NCBI GenBank assembly: GCA_017508875.1
Contig: JAFWQX010000025.1
Span: forward strand, 1 to 39,090
DNA: 39,090 bases
Direction of reading: 5' to 3'
DNA from: Clostridia bacterium
GTDB taxonomy: Bacteria; Bacillota; Clostridia; UBA1212; UBA1255
The position numbers and the translations under genes are program-made. This document shows positions 25,325-34,953 of the stretch, piece after piece (position 1 is the first letter of the stretch; each line of letters opens with the position of its first letter). The notes under the pieces are model-generated. The model was given only the letters and a program-made list of their open reading frames with translations, searched no databases and was not told where the DNA came from.

Positions 25325-25885
25325 ATGGATATTAACGGACTTATGAGCACTATGCTCAGCAAGGACACTGTAAAAGGGCTTGGCAAACTTACCGGTACTT
25401 CTCAAAAGGGCGTTAAAGGTGTGCTCGCATCTGCGCTGCCGTCAATGCTTTCCGGCGCTAAAGCTCAGGCGGACGGCACCGACACGGCGTCCGGGTTTGT
25501 AAAAGCGCTTTCCGATCACGCAAAAGATGACACTGCCGACATCGGTTCGTTTATTTCGGGAATCGATCTAAACGACGGGAGCAAGATAATTAATCACCTC
25601 CTCGGAAGCAGCGCGTCCGGTACAGCGAAAGAAGCGGCAGAAGCGGCCGGCGTTAAAGAATCGAAAGCAAATAACATACTTTCCGCCGCAGCTCCCCTGC
25701 TCATGAGTCTTATAGGGCAGCAGGTCTCTTCCGGTTCGAATTCCTCCTCGAATAACGCATCCGGTATATCGGGGCTTATGGGGAGCCTGCTTGGAAACGG
25801 AGACGTCACGAGCCTGATAAGCGGCATTGCCGGCGTAAAAAAGACCGGGCTGCTCGGGTCAATAATGGGCCTGTTCGGTAAATAA
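25325..25885 (+). CDS. DUF937 domain protein
   Basis: The 186-residue protein is rich in Gly, Ser, Ala and Leu, with DUF937-like pattern: LASALPSMLSGAKAQA, FVKALSDHAKDD, INHLLGSS and NILSAAAPLLMSLIG. The family is widespread and its role unknown. A Gly/Ser/Asn-rich stretch (about 138-150) separates a C-terminal hydrophobic Gly-rich tail. It has a good AAGGAG site and lies 68 bp after the anchored surface protein, with no terminator seen between, so they may be co-transcribed. Confidence 0.78.
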   Translation: MDINGLMSTMLSKDTVKGLGKLTGTSQKGVKGVLASALPSMLSGAKAQADGTDTASGFVKALSDHAKDDTADIGSFISGIDLNDGSKIINHLLGSSASGTAKEAAEAAGVKESKANNILSAAAPLLMSLIGQQVSSGSNSSSNNASGISGLMGSLLGNGDVTSLISGIAGVKKTGLLGSIMGLFGK

Positions 25886-25934
25886 TCGTAAAGAATTGCC
25901 CTCCGCGTAACAGCGCGCAGAAGCAAAAAAGAAG

Positions 25935-25963
25935 TTGACAATCACCGCAAAAAAGCGTAACAT
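25935..25963 (+). promoter_or_regulatory. promoter of the flavodoxin gene
   Basis: Consensus TTGACA (25935-25940) and TAACAT (25958-25963) are 17 bp apart, with the ribosome site AAGGAG at 26003-26008 downstream. Confidence 0.65.
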
Positions 25964-26017
25964 CAATGGTGTATTTTTATGCCGCAGAGCTTTTCGAAGC
26001 GGAAGGAGTTAGGATCT

Positions 26018-26572
26018 ATGAAGAAACTGGTGTTATATACAAGCGTTGACGGAAATACAGATGCAGTCGCACATGCTATCGCGGAAAGGATCGGGGCTGA
26101 TATGGCGCGCCTTGTACGCGTTAAGCGTGTTAAAGGGTTTGGCTTTTTCAATAATTTAAAGCTCCGTTCCGAAGTTCTCCGTCATAAGAAGCCGGACATA
26201 TTCCCTTTCAAATGGGACCCGCGCGACTATGACCTGATCTTCATAGGAACACCCGTATGGTTCGATTCATATAACCCGGTATACAATACCCTGTTCAACG
26301 TTATTAAGATATACGACAGAAAAGTAGCTCTCTTCTCCTGCGGCGAAAAAGAAGACACGAAAGCGCTCACCAAGCTTTCAAACGACTGGCTGAAAGAATC
26401 TATAGTTCTCGATACGAAACACTGCGTCGAGCCCATCTGGTGCGACGAGGATTCGGAAACGGAAGCGATCCTGAAGGATATGGCTGACTGGGCCGAGAAA
26501 GTTTCCGAGCGCGCCGAGAAGATGATCGAACAGGAAGAACTGGAACGCAGAAAGACGATCTACAAGTATTGA
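26018..26572 (+). CDS. flavodoxin-like protein
   Basis: The 184-residue protein starts KKLVLYTSVDGNTDAVAHA, an FMN phosphate-binding loop of the flavodoxin type, then DLIFIGTPVWFDSYNPV (the second FMN loop) and VALFSCGEK. It is an electron carrier or menaquinone-independent oxidoreductase-like protein by family. ATG at 26018 is preceded by AAGGAG at 9 nt; a Met 39 nt upstream has no ribosome site. The C-terminal 30 residues form a charged helix not needed for the fold. It precedes two RNA methyltransferase genes on the same strand, which may only be chance. Confidence 0.85.
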   Translation: MKKLVLYTSVDGNTDAVAHAIAERIGADMARLVRVKRVKGFGFFNNLKLRSEVLRHKKPDIFPFKWDPRDYDLIFIGTPVWFDSYNPVYNTLFNVIKIYDRKVALFSCGEKEDTKALTKLSNDWLKESIVLDTKHCVEPIWCDEDSETEAILKDMADWAEKVSERAEKMIEQEELERRKTIYKY

Positions 26573-26608
26573 TCGCCGTACCGAGAGTTTTAAGAATATC
26601 ACGAATAA

Positions 26609-27385
26609 ATGAAATATCAGAAATTGCCCGATAACTATAAGGAGATGCGGCTCAGTCCGTATAAGAAGGATTACTCTTACTCCTACGTTTTCGGGCTTTT
26701 TCCTGTCATTGAGCTGATCGATAACATGCCTTCGGCGGTCTTCCGCGTCATCATTTCTTCCAGGCTTGCCGAATCCGGGCGAGAGGTCATCGAATCAAGG
26801 GCAAAGAGCGCCGGCATTTATACCGTTTGCGACGACAGAACGATCGAGCGGCTTTCTCCGAAGGACAACTGTTTCGCAATAGGCGTGTTCCGTAAATTTG
26901 AAGCTAAGACCGCCCCCGCGAAGAGTCATATCGTCCTTGTCGATCCGTCGGATAAAGGAAACCTCGGTAATATCGTCCGAACGGCGGTGGCCTTCGGCTT
27001 TGAAGATCTTGTAATTGTAGGTTCCGGTGCGGATCTGTTTGACCCGCATACGGTACGCTCTTCTATGGGCGCAGTCTTCCATATCCGTCCTGAACACTTT
27101 GACACGTTCGAAGAATATGCCGCTGCCGCCGGGAACCGTATCTATTATCCGTTTATGCTAAAAGGCGCTCCGATGGAAGAGGAAAAGCCCGAAACCGCCC
27201 TGCCCTGCTCCCTGATCTTCGGAAACGAGTCATCAGGCCTCGACGATTCCTACCTGAAACTCGGAAGACCTCTACGGATCACACACGGGCCAGGCGTCGA
27301 TTCGCTTAATCTTACAGTCGCTGCCGGCATCGGAATGCACTGGTTCGCACAGGAAACAGGCTTTGCCCGGACTTTTCCAAAATGA
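26609..27385 (+). CDS. SpoU/TrmH-type RNA 2'-O-methyltransferase
   Basis: The 258-residue protein has the knotted SPOUT motifs: NLGNIVRTAVAFG (motif 1, RNA-binding Arg), SLIFGNESSGL (motif 2) and VDSLNLTVAAGIGM (motif 3, SAM site). These enzymes methylate ribose in tRNA or rRNA. An N-terminal extension of about 100 residues is less typical. The start lacks a good ribosome site; AAGGAG lies directly before Met12, too close to use for that codon. The substrate base cannot be read from sequence. A second paralogue follows after 27 bp. Confidence 0.88.
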   Translation: MKYQKLPDNYKEMRLSPYKKDYSYSYVFGLFPVIELIDNMPSAVFRVIISSRLAESGREVIESRAKSAGIYTVCDDRTIERLSPKDNCFAIGVFRKFEAKTAPAKSHIVLVDPSDKGNLGNIVRTAVAFGFEDLVIVGSGADLFDPHTVRSSMGAVFHIRPEHFDTFEEYAAAAGNRIYYPFMLKGAPMEEEKPETALPCSLIFGNESSGLDDSYLKLGRPLRITHGPGVDSLNLTVAAGIGMHWFAQETGFARTFPK

Positions 27386-27412
27386 CTGTGGCCCGCTTAA
27401 GGAGTAGACAAA

Positions 27413-28270
27413 ATGAAAAGACTCAGTGAACGTATATGCGAAAAAACGGTTATCGCAGGAATAAACTCTCCTGAAGTAAAAGACGCCAGGGATCTGCTCG
27501 GGGCGAAACGTCACGCCGGCGATCAGTCACTGTTTATATGCGAAGGGCTCTGGGCAGCCGAAAAGCTCGTAAAGAAAGGCATAGAGGTCGTTTCTGTTTT
27601 CTATGATTCCGAATACTTTCGAGAAAACGGGAAGGCGCCGGAAGCCGAATTCGACCTGCTGGATCTCGTGTGTTCGAATGCGGAAAACATCTATTCGATC
27701 TCTCCGAAAGCGTGCTCAAAGATAAGCGACCGCGAGGGCGCAGACAGCTGCTTCATAATTGCCCGCATGCCCGAAATAAAGGCCGAAGACGTCGTGCTGG
27801 GCGACAATATGCTCGCTATTGTCCTCGACGGGCAGGAGCAGCCGGGAAATATAGGCGCGATACTGAGATCGCTTGACGCCGCCGGAGGAGATTTTGCAGT
27901 CCTGACGAACAGGCGGGTAAAAGTCACCCACCCGCGCCTTATTCGTGCGAGTCTCGGAAGCGCTTTCATGATGCCTGTGCTCGATATGGACATTGACAGC
28001 CTCATCAGCTGGCTCAGGGACAATCATTTCCGCATAATTCTGACTGATCTTACCGCCACGCAGAATTTCTGCGACATACCTGCCGAAGGCCGTGTCGCCG
28101 TTGTCGCGGGCAATGAGCATACGGGCATTTCTCCCGTCTGGCGTACGTTAAAAGAAGCCGAACCGGTTATAATCCCGATGCTCGGCTCCGTTGAATCTCT
28201 GAACGTAGGTTTTGCTTCTACTTTGGTCGCATATAATATCGGCCTTCGTCAGAAAGGTCTCATGAACTGA
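27413..28270 (+). CDS. SpoU/TrmH-type RNA 2'-O-methyltransferase, second copy
   Basis: The 285-residue protein has an N-terminal substrate-binding domain (SpoU_sub_bind; residues about 25-110, FICEGLWAAEKLV) and SPOUT motifs QPGNIGAILRSLDAAG, AVVAGNEHTGIS and SVESLNVGFASTLVAYNI. ATG follows AAGGAG. Unlike its neighbour it carries the RlmB/TsnR-like binding domain, so the two probably modify different sites. It converges with rpoD with 19 bp between and no clear terminator. Confidence 0.9.
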   Translation: MKRLSERICEKTVIAGINSPEVKDARDLLGAKRHAGDQSLFICEGLWAAEKLVKKGIEVVSVFYDSEYFRENGKAPEAEFDLLDLVCSNAENIYSISPKACSKISDREGADSCFIIARMPEIKAEDVVLGDNMLAIVLDGQEQPGNIGAILRSLDAAGGDFAVLTNRRVKVTHPRLIRASLGSAFMMPVLDMDIDSLISWLRDNHFRIILTDLTATQNFCDIPAEGRVAVVAGNEHTGISPVWRTLKEAEPVIIPMLGSVESLNVGFASTLVAYNIGLRQKGLMN

Positions 28271-28289
28271 CCTTCAAAAACAATCTTTT

Positions 28290-29705
28290 TTACTCCCAAT
28301 AATCTTTAAGGTGACCGCTCCTGCTGCTTTGCTTGAGTTTTCTCTTGGCTTTGGCTTCGATCTGTCTGATACGTTCACGCGTTACGTTAAAATACCGGCC
28401 CACGTCTTCGAGCGTATGCTCTTTTCCGTCCTCGAGCCCGAAACGCATCATTATCACTTTCCTCTCCCTCTCGGAGAGCGTATCAAGCACCTTTAATATC
28501 TGCTCGCGCAGCATTGAATTCGACGCCAGATCGTATGGCGACGGCAGATCGTCCGCGATCATATCTCCGCGCGTACGGTCTTCGTCGTCGCCTACGGGAT
28601 CGTCGAAATATACAGTGTCCTGTCCGGCTACGAGCAGCTGCGTGACCCGCTCCTCCGGAAGTTTCATTTCTTTCGCGATCTCTGAAATAGTGGGTTCCCT
28701 GCCGAGTTCCTGGGAAAGAGTACGGGAGATACGGTTCATACGGTGCATCGTTTCGACCATATGAACAGGTATCCTGATCGTCCTCGCCTGATCGGCGATG
28801 GCGCGCGTAATTGCCTGCCGGATCCACCACGTAGCATACGTACTGAACTTATAACCTTTGCGGTAATCGAATTTATTGACCGCGCGAAGAAGTCCTATAT
28901 TTCCCTCTTGAATAAGATCGAGAAGCTGCATTCCTTTACCCATATAATGTTTCGCCACACTTACGACAAGCCGGAGGTTCCCCTCCGTAAGTCTTTCGCG
29001 GGCTTCCTGATCACCTTCTTCAGTACGGATCGCAAGCTCGCGCTCCTCTTCCGCACTGAGCAGCGGAATATTGCCTATTTCGCGCAGATATAGACGCACG
29101 TAATCTTCAAGTCCGGCCCCGGAGATGAGCTGTTCCAGCGTGTCGCCGTCCTCTGATTTTACCGAAGATTGAGAAATATCAGCCTCGTTAACGATTCTTA
29201 TCTCGTTTCGCTCTAATACGTCATAGAGCTGGTCTGTGAGTTCGCCTCCGAGCGCGTTCTCTTCTATAACGTGCTCAAGATCTTCAAATGTGACATATCC
29301 GCGGATCTTTCCTATACAAAGAAGTGTGACGATGGTATCGTCGTTTTCAAATATGCCGGATTCAATGCTTCCGCGCACGGCGGCAAGTGCATTTTCATCT
29401 ACGCTCTCGCTCCCGCCCTGCCCGTCAGTATCTGAAGTACCGCCGATCTCGTCAAATCCGCCGTCGTCTTCCTCGTCATACTCGCCGGATTCAAGCCGCT
29501 TTTCTTCCGCAATAAGTTCAGCCTCATCGGGTTCGCGTTCGTCATCGTCATCATTTTCCTGATCAGACGGCGCATCGTCATAATCCGGCAGCGTGGTATT
29601 TTCCGATCCTATAGCAAATTGATTCTTATCTGTTTCGTGCCCTTCAAAACCGGACTCGTTATTTTTTTCCGGCTCCTCAGGGCAGATAATCTCGTCATCA
29701 GACAT
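28290..29705 (-). CDS. rpoD: RNA polymerase primary-type sigma factor, shorter paralogue
   Basis: The 471-residue protein has an acidic N-terminal part (1-105), region 1.1 (about 110-165), region 1.2 from [10 protein letters not shown] (198), region 2 with [24 protein letters not shown] and [10 protein letters not shown] (2.3-2.4, about 288-297), region 3 and region 4 with [20 protein letters not shown] (4.2). All determinants for -10 and -35 recognition look intact and very close to those of its upstream paralogue. The start has an AAGGAAAA site and an AT-rich leader of 92 bp after the longer rpoD. Two complete RpoD genes in tandem are unusual; I cannot tell which is the vegetative factor. 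Confidence 0.93.
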   Translation of the reverse strand: MSDDEIICPEEPEKNNESGFEGHETDKNQFAIGSENTTLPDYDDAPSDQENDDDDEREPDEAELIAEEKRLESGEYDEEDDGGFDEIGGTSDTDGQGGSESVDENALAAVRGSIESGIFENDDTIVTLLCIGKIRGYVTFEDLEHVIEENALGGELTDQLYDVLERNEIRIVNEADISQSSVKSEDGDTLEQLISGAGLEDYVRLYLREIGNIPLLSAEEERELAIRTEEGDQEARERLTEGNLRLVVSVAKHYMGKGMQLLDLIQEGNIGLLRAVNKFDYRKGYKFSTYATWWIRQAITRAIADQARTIRIPVHMVETMHRMNRISRTLSQELGREPTISEIAKEMKLPEERVTQLLVAGQDTVYFDDPVGDDEDRTRGDMIADDLPSPYDLASNSMLREQILKVLDTLSERERKVIMMRFGLEDGKEHTLEDVGRYFNVTRERIRQIEAKAKRKLKQSSRSGHLKDYWE

Positions 29706-29797
29706 AAATTCAATTTTCCTTTTTTCGTAAATTATTTTTTTAGTTCATAACAAATAAATCAATTCAGCTGATCCGTATTATTTATTATTACTCAAAA

Positions 29798-31846
29798 TTA
29801 CTCATAAAAATCTTTCAGTTTTTTGCTCCTGTTGGGATTCTTCAGTTTCCTGATCGCCTTTGCCTCGATCTGCCTGATTCTTTCACGCGTGACGTTGAAT
29901 TCACGGCCGACTTCTTCCAGCGTGCGCTGGCGCCCGTCCTCAAGTCCGAATCTTAGTTTCAATACGCGCTGTTCGCGGTCAGTAAGGGTCTTAAGCACTT
30001 CCATGAGCTGTTCGTGAAGGAGCGTCTGAGCAGCGCTGTCCGAAGGCGAAGGCGAGCTTTCGTCTTTTATGAAATCTCCGATATGGCTGTCTTCCTCTTC
30101 TCCCACAGGTGATTCAAGTGAAACGGTGTCCTGAGAGTACTTCATGATCTCGCGTACTTTTGCGACAGGCATTCCGAGCTCTTCCGCTATCTGTTCGGAC
30201 GTCGGATCCTTACCGAGCCGCTGGGCGAGTTCTCTCGAAGTACGCTTCAGTTTGTTGATATTTTCGTTCATATGAACGGGAATACGTATCGTATTGGACT
30301 GATCCGCGATTGCACGGGTTATTGACTGCCTGATCCACCAAGTAGCGTACGTACTGAATTTACACCCTTTTCGGTAATCGAATTTGTCCACCACTTTAAG
30401 CAGGCCGAGATTCCCTTCCTGAATTAGGTCAAGGAACTGCATTCCTTTTCCGACGTAGTGTTTTGCGATGCTTACAACGAGCCTGAGGTTCGCCTCGTAC
30501 AGCCTGTTCTTTGCATCCTCGTCGCCTTCTTCGACTCGTTTGGCCAGCTCTATTTCTTCTTCAGCTGAAAGCAGAGGAACTTTTCCGATCTCTTTCAGGT
30601 ACATACGGACGTGATCTTCAAGCCCTACTCCTTCGGTAAAGTCATCATAGCCGTGCTCGTAGAGTTTCTCGGCAGCGCCGTTCTCATCGACGATCCTGAT
30701 CCCGAGGCGCAGGCACAGATCGTACAGTTTTTCGACTGATTCCGCGTCAAGGTCGATTTCGCCGGTGACCTGGTTGAAGTCCTCGACTGTTATAGAACCG
30801 GTGACGCGCCCCTGCTTAAGCATCTGCATGATCTGGGCGTTATCGCCGAAAATACCGAGATCCATTTTCTCGAGATTCTCTTCCTCGTATTCGCCGCCGA
30901 GTTCTTCTTCGTACCCGTCTTTGCGCTTTGAACCGGAAGGTTCGTATTCATGGTCAAGCTCGGCAATTTTATTGAGGTCAATTGAGTCGAGGTCGATTTC
31001 TTCTTTTTCAAGTTCCTTGTCTTCTTCTAAGTGAGCGTAATCGGGTTCCTCTTCTTCCTCGTTTTCCTCGTCGTCAATATCTTCGTTTACGTAATCGTCG
31101 TCGGCATCGGGTTCGTATACGTCGTCAATATAGTCGTCATCGTCAATGTGTTTTTCCGTGTTCCGGACTTTTTCCGGAGCCGCGGCAGGCAGTTCGGGCT
31201 TTTTTTCTTCTACAGGTTCAGGTATGACTTCTGCTGTCGGCTCAGGCTTGATCTCTGCTTCCGGCTCAGTTTTGATTTCTGCTTCCGACTCAGTTTTGAT
31301 TTCTGCTTCCGGCTCGGGTTTGACCTCTGCTTCCGGCTTTACTTCAGCTTTTTTCTCTGCCTTGGGTTTGGCTTTAGATTTAGATTTTGCTTTTGGCGCG
31401 TCTTTTTCTTCTTTCTTAATTTCGGGTTCAGGCTTCACTTCCGCTGCCGGTTCAGGTATCTCTTCGATTTTCGGTTCGGGCTTAACTTCAGCCTTAACCG
31501 CAGGTGTCTTTTTGACTTTTTTCTCAGTCTTTTTCTCCTCTGCAGGAGCGGCCTTCTTTTCTGCCTTTTTCTCCTCAGCAGGAGCGGCCTTCTTTTCAGC
31601 CTTTTTCTCCACGGCAGGCGCGGCTTTTACCGTTTTCTTTGCTTTGGGCTTCGCTTCTGATTCAGGAACAGTTACAGCAGCGGCCTTCTTAGCGACAGTT
31701 TCAGGACCGGCGGCAGCAGACTGTGCAGGCTTTTTAGCCTTTTTTTCAGCAGCATTCTTAGAAACCGCAGCCGTTTTCGCCTCAGTGTCTTTCAGTTCTG
31801 TTTTATTCGCTTCTTCGGAAACGACGTTCTTTTTCTTTGTAGCCAT
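29798..31846 (-). CDS. rpoD: RNA polymerase primary sigma factor with long Lys/Ala/Pro and acidic N-terminal extension
   Basis: The 682-residue protein is about twice the length expected for a clostridial RpoD. Residues 336-390 look like region 1.1 and 408-682 are regions 1.2 to 4 with [23 protein letters not shown] and [14 protein letters not shown]. The first 335 residues are low-complexity: Lys/Ala/Pro-rich with repeats [12 protein letters not shown] (87-110), then [10 protein letters not shown]-type repeats (170-205), then a strongly acidic part (233-300). The basic part resembles histone-H1-like tails and could bind DNA. It lies 99 bp after dnaG, as in the macromolecular-synthesis operon. 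Which of the two rpoD genes is essential is unknown. Confidence 0.93.
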   Translation of the reverse strand: MATKKKNVVSEEANKTELKDTEAKTAAVSKNAAEKKAKKPAQSAAAGPETVAKKAAAVTVPESEAKPKAKKTVKAAPAVEKKAEKKAAPAEEKKAEKKAAPAEEKKTEKKVKKTPAVKAEVKPEPKIEEIPEPAAEVKPEPEIKKEEKDAPKAKSKSKAKPKAEKKAEVKPEAEVKPEPEAEIKTESEAEIKTEPEAEIKPEPTAEVIPEPVEEKKPELPAAAPEKVRNTEKHIDDDDYIDDVYEPDADDDYVNEDIDDEENEEEEEPDYAHLEEDKELEKEEIDLDSIDLNKIAELDHEYEPSGSKRKDGYEEELGGEYEEENLEKMDLGIFGDNAQIMQMLKQGRVTGSITVEDFNQVTGEIDLDAESVEKLYDLCLRLGIRIVDENGAAEKLYEHGYDDFTEGVGLEDHVRMYLKEIGKVPLLSAEEEIELAKRVEEGDEDAKNRLYEANLRLVVSIAKHYVGKGMQFLDLIQEGNLGLLKVVDKFDYRKGCKFSTYATWWIRQSITRAIADQSNTIRIPVHMNENINKLKRTSRELAQRLGKDPTSEQIAEELGMPVAKVREIMKYSQDTVSLESPVGEEEDSHIGDFIKDESSPSPSDSAAQTLLHEQLMEVLKTLTDREQRVLKLRFGLEDGRQRTLEEVGREFNVTRERIRQIEAKAIRKLKNPNRSKKLKDFYE
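31226..31340 (-). repeat. 24-bp coding minisatellite in rpoD
   Basis: About four to five imperfect 24-bp units encode PEAEIKTE-type octapeptides. The period is a multiple of three, so length changes keep the frame. A second coding repeat of 36-bp units for [12 protein letters not shown] lies at about 31520-31590. Confidence 0.75.
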
Positions 31847-31945
31847 TCGTAGATTCAGCCCTTTCCAATTCCCGGTAAATTACTCTATATCTTACCATGA
31901 ACACTTTCATTGTTACAGCAGCGCCACACTTTAAACCATACTCCG

Positions 31946-33757
31946 TCACGTGCGGCTGCTCCGGATCAGTTCGTTCAGTTTTTTCATAGCGGCACTTTTT
32001 TCTTCAGGGGTACGCGCGCAGCGAAGGTTCTCAGTCAGCAGGCCGTATTCATACTTAAAACGGAATTTTTTGAGATTCTTTAAGAGCTCCGCCGCTGTCG
32101 TCATACTGCCTACCTGCTCAAATTCATCCGTAAGTTCAGAGGAGAGCTTGGAAGAGCAATCGACCAGAAGCGTCTCCCTCTTTACGGCGTACCCGTTAAT
32201 ATACCACGAATGCAAAATATTGGCAAGATTTTTGTTGTCCTCGAAGCAGAATTCCTCGCGGCATTTGTCGATATATGCGGGAATATCCGAAGGATTATCA
32301 GCCAGATAAATGATCATCCTTTTTTCCAGCCTGTCAAGCCTTTTTCCGTCCGGCGACAGTTCCGGACTCTGCTCCGCATTGTCCTCGCCTTTTCTGTATT
32401 GTACGCGCTTATATGCGCCGTGGATGCGCTCCGTATTAATTATCGGCGCGTCTCCCGAAACAGCCGCTTCTACGTCTTCTTTCAGCGAAACTTCATCTAT
32501 GCCGTACTTTTTAGAAACCGCGGCAATATTCACAGCCCTTACCGAAGCGCTCGGTTCTGCGGCAATGATTTTCACCGTCTGCCTTATAAAGTCCGGCAGC
32601 TCCGACTCTTTTTCGGGCGGGTACCGGCGGGCGGCAATTTCTATTTTGAAATTCACGAGCGTCTCCGCCTTTTCCACGCAGAGCATAAAATCTTCGGCGG
32701 AATGTTTCCTCAAAAACTCATCGGGATCCTTTACTTCGCTGTCAACGACTCCGAGTTTCAGTATCCTGACCCGCAGTCCCTGCGCCGCCAGTATCTCCAT
32801 TCCGCGCACCGTCGCCGTCTGTCCTGCCGAATCGCTGTCGTAACCTATTATGACCTCTTCAAAATACCGCTTTAGCAGCCTCGCCTGCCCTATCGTAAGA
32901 GCGGTACCGAGCGAAGCCACCGCAGACGTTATCCCTTTCTGATGAAGCGCGATCGCATCCATATACCCTTCGACGATTATGACCTGCTTTGACCCCGATT
33001 TCCTCGCAAAATTCAGAGCGTACAGATGGCTGCCTTTGTTATACGCCGCAGTCTCAGGAGAGTTCATATATTTCGGCAGAGACTTGTCCATAACTCTCCC
33101 GCCGAATGCGACTATTCTGCCTGATTCGTCAAATATCGGGAACATCACACGGTTCCTGAAGCGGTCGTAGCACGTACCGTTGTCGCGTTTCAGCGAAAGT
33201 CCTGCGCTTACCATCAGCTCCGGACTCACTCCGAGCGCTCCGTATGTGCATACTTTTGTAAGCTGCTCCCAGTCGTCCGGCGCAAATCCGAGCCCGAATT
33301 TATTAACAGTTTCCCGGTCGAGTCCTCGCTGCGCCAGATAGTTCTGCGCCTCTTTCGATCTCGCAAGACCGTCTTTAAAGAAAGCCTGCGCCTTCTCGTT
33401 CAGGGACAATATATCGTTTTTCAGCTTAAGCTTATCGTCGTTTTCGCTCCTGCCGTTTTCGTACTTGATCTCGATACCGGCGCGGCGGGCAAGGAATTCG
33501 AGGCTCCCTATGTAATCGAGGTTCTCCGCAAGCATAATAAACTGAACGACGCCTCCGCCTTTACCGCAGCCAAAGCATTTAAACAGCCGCTTGCTTTCAT
33601 TGACGGAAAAAGACGGCGTTTTTTCATTGTGGAAGGGGCACAGTCCCATATAATTCGCTCCGCTGCGCTTAAGATGGACGTACTCTCCCACGACGGAAAC
33701 GATGTCGTTTCTGTCTATGATCTCATCTATCTGTACTTGTGAAATTCTCCCTGCCAT
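31946..33757 (-). CDS. dnaG: DNA primase
   Basis: Primase makes RNA primers for DNA replication. The 603 residues have the N-terminal zinc-binding domain (C40-x2-H43, C61-x2-C64, with CPFHNEKTPSFSV), the catalytic core with FAPDDW and MFPIFDESGRIVAFGGR, and the TOPRIM motifs VIIVEGYMDAIAL and GYDSDSAGQ. A C-terminal helicase-binding-like region follows. The start is ATG after AGGACGAGGTC. It is 20 bp after a chaperone-like lipoprotein gene and 99 bp before rpoD. Confidence 0.96.
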   Translation of the reverse strand: MAGRISQVQIDEIIDRNDIVSVVGEYVHLKRSGANYMGLCPFHNEKTPSFSVNESKRLFKCFGCGKGGGVVQFIMLAENLDYIGSLEFLARRAGIEIKYENGRSENDDKLKLKNDILSLNEKAQAFFKDGLARSKEAQNYLAQRGLDRETVNKFGLGFAPDDWEQLTKVCTYGALGVSPELMVSAGLSLKRDNGTCYDRFRNRVMFPIFDESGRIVAFGGRVMDKSLPKYMNSPETAAYNKGSHLYALNFARKSGSKQVIIVEGYMDAIALHQKGITSAVASLGTALTIGQARLLKRYFEEVIIGYDSDSAGQTATVRGMEILAAQGLRVRILKLGVVDSEVKDPDEFLRKHSAEDFMLCVEKAETLVNFKIEIAARRYPPEKESELPDFIRQTVKIIAAEPSASVRAVNIAAVSKKYGIDEVSLKEDVEAAVSGDAPIINTERIHGAYKRVQYRKGEDNAEQSPELSPDGKRLDRLEKRMIIYLADNPSDIPAYIDKCREEFCFEDNKNLANILHSWYINGYAVKRETLLVDCSSKLSSELTDEFEQVGSMTTAAELLKNLKKFRFKYEYGLLTENLRCARTPEEKSAAMKKLNELIRSSRT

Positions 33758-33777
33758 TGACCTCGTCCTGTTACCTG

Positions 33778-34920
33778 TTAAAAATCGTATGCCGTATGAG
33801 GCAGCGCGATCGCCTTAATTTCAGTGATGCCGTAACCGCTGGCGGCCTCTCCCGCCTCGGCACGTGCGATCATTGTCCTTATTGTATCCGATATTCCGGT
33901 TTCAGACAACTGTTCTTTCGTATATTCGGCTCCGGAACTGCATAAAATCAAATAAATGCAGTTTTCATACTCGAGCGCGTAACAGTTTTCCTCCTCTTGA
34001 ACCACTCTTTTCTGTATCTCCCCGTAAAGCCCTGTATAATCTACGTTCATGATCAGCACCGCGCTGCCCGATTCTTCCCTCCACCCGAGTGTTTCGGGAA
34101 ATTCCAGAGAAGCGGACTCAAAAGCAGTCTTTTTATCCGAAGCGGCGTTTACCTCTTCAGCTGCGGCCTCAGCCAGTCTCAGCGCTTCCGCTTTATCTTC
34201 GGGAGCTCTTGCGGTCAATATTATTTCCGCTTCTGCGCAGTCATAATCGCTCTTATGTGAAAGATAATAATCCCAGATGCGTTCTTCGGATACGCCGGGG
34301 GCAATTTCCGGCTCTAATGCGGAAATGTATTTTTCTGCCGCGGCCTGCTCGTGCTTTACCTGCATATACCACTCTATAGGGATCCCGTAAACGGCCTGGC
34401 AGAAATTTTCCGCGTCGTACGTATCATATTCCTGTTCGTATCTTCTCCTGCTTTCGCTGTCCGTCTGATACTCGAGATACAGTGCGTTTTTAGTATTTGC
34501 CTCGAGTTCTTCAAGTTCTTCTTCCGTAAGATCGTATCCTTCCGCCACGGCCGATGCGAAGCAGTTCTTCAGGCGAAGTATTCCGGCTTTAAGTTCCTGA
34601 GTAAATATCGGCGCTCCGCCTGTGACTCCTCCGAAATAAATATATTCCGGAACCGTCACGTACCGGAGCAGATCATAAGAAATACTGTCCTCGGGACAAT
34701 CGGGAATAGCGGTGCCTTCTTTATATACAGTTTCTCCGGCGTAAACAGGTTTGCTGTCCGGGCCGGCAGGTTTTGAACATCCGCCTAAGACAGCAGCTGC
34801 AAGCAGAATGATAATTAAAGCGAAAAACAGATGAACGTTCTTCCGGCGCAAACCGAAAGCGCAGGCATTTTTATGCCTAACTCTGCTGACTTCGTTTATG
34901 AAAGAGCCGTTTTTCAACAA
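33778..34920 (-). CDS. lipoprotein resembling PrsA/SurA-type folding factors
   Basis: The protein has a hydrophobic segment followed by lipobox VLGGC (Cys about 48), then a helical body with EELEELEANTKNALYLEY and SEERIWDYYLSHKSDYDCAEA, which recalls the SurA_N-like domain and the helix preceding a parvulin domain in PrsA. A clear parvulin active site is not evident, so it may be a chaperone without isomerase activity. The long frame starts at TTG (34920) near GGGGAG; a start at an internal TTG closer to the signal peptide is possible. It lies 33 bp after the membrane protein gene and 20 bp before dnaG. Confidence 0.68.
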   Translation of the reverse strand: MLKNGSFINEVSRVRHKNACAFGLRRKNVHLFFALIIILLAAAVLGGCSKPAGPDSKPVYAGETVYKEGTAIPDCPEDSISYDLLRYVTVPEYIYFGGVTGGAPIFTQELKAGILRLKNCFASAVAEGYDLTEEELEELEANTKNALYLEYQTDSESRRRYEQEYDTYDAENFCQAVYGIPIEWYMQVKHEQAAAEKYISALEPEIAPGVSEERIWDYYLSHKSDYDCAEAEIILTARAPEDKAEALRLAEAAAEEVNAASDKKTAFESASLEFPETLGWREESGSAVLIMNVDYTGLYGEIQKRVVQEEENCYALEYENCIYLILCSSGAEYTKEQLSETGISDTIRTMIARAEAGEAASGYGITEIKAIALPHTAYDF

Positions 34921-34953
34921 TACTCCCCGCCTCAGATCAGTTTTTTAATACCG

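Noticed and set aside
31031-31934. Phe/Ser-rich open frames opposite the rpoD extension
   Set aside because: They are antisense images of Lys/Glu-rich coding repeats and have no ribosome sites.
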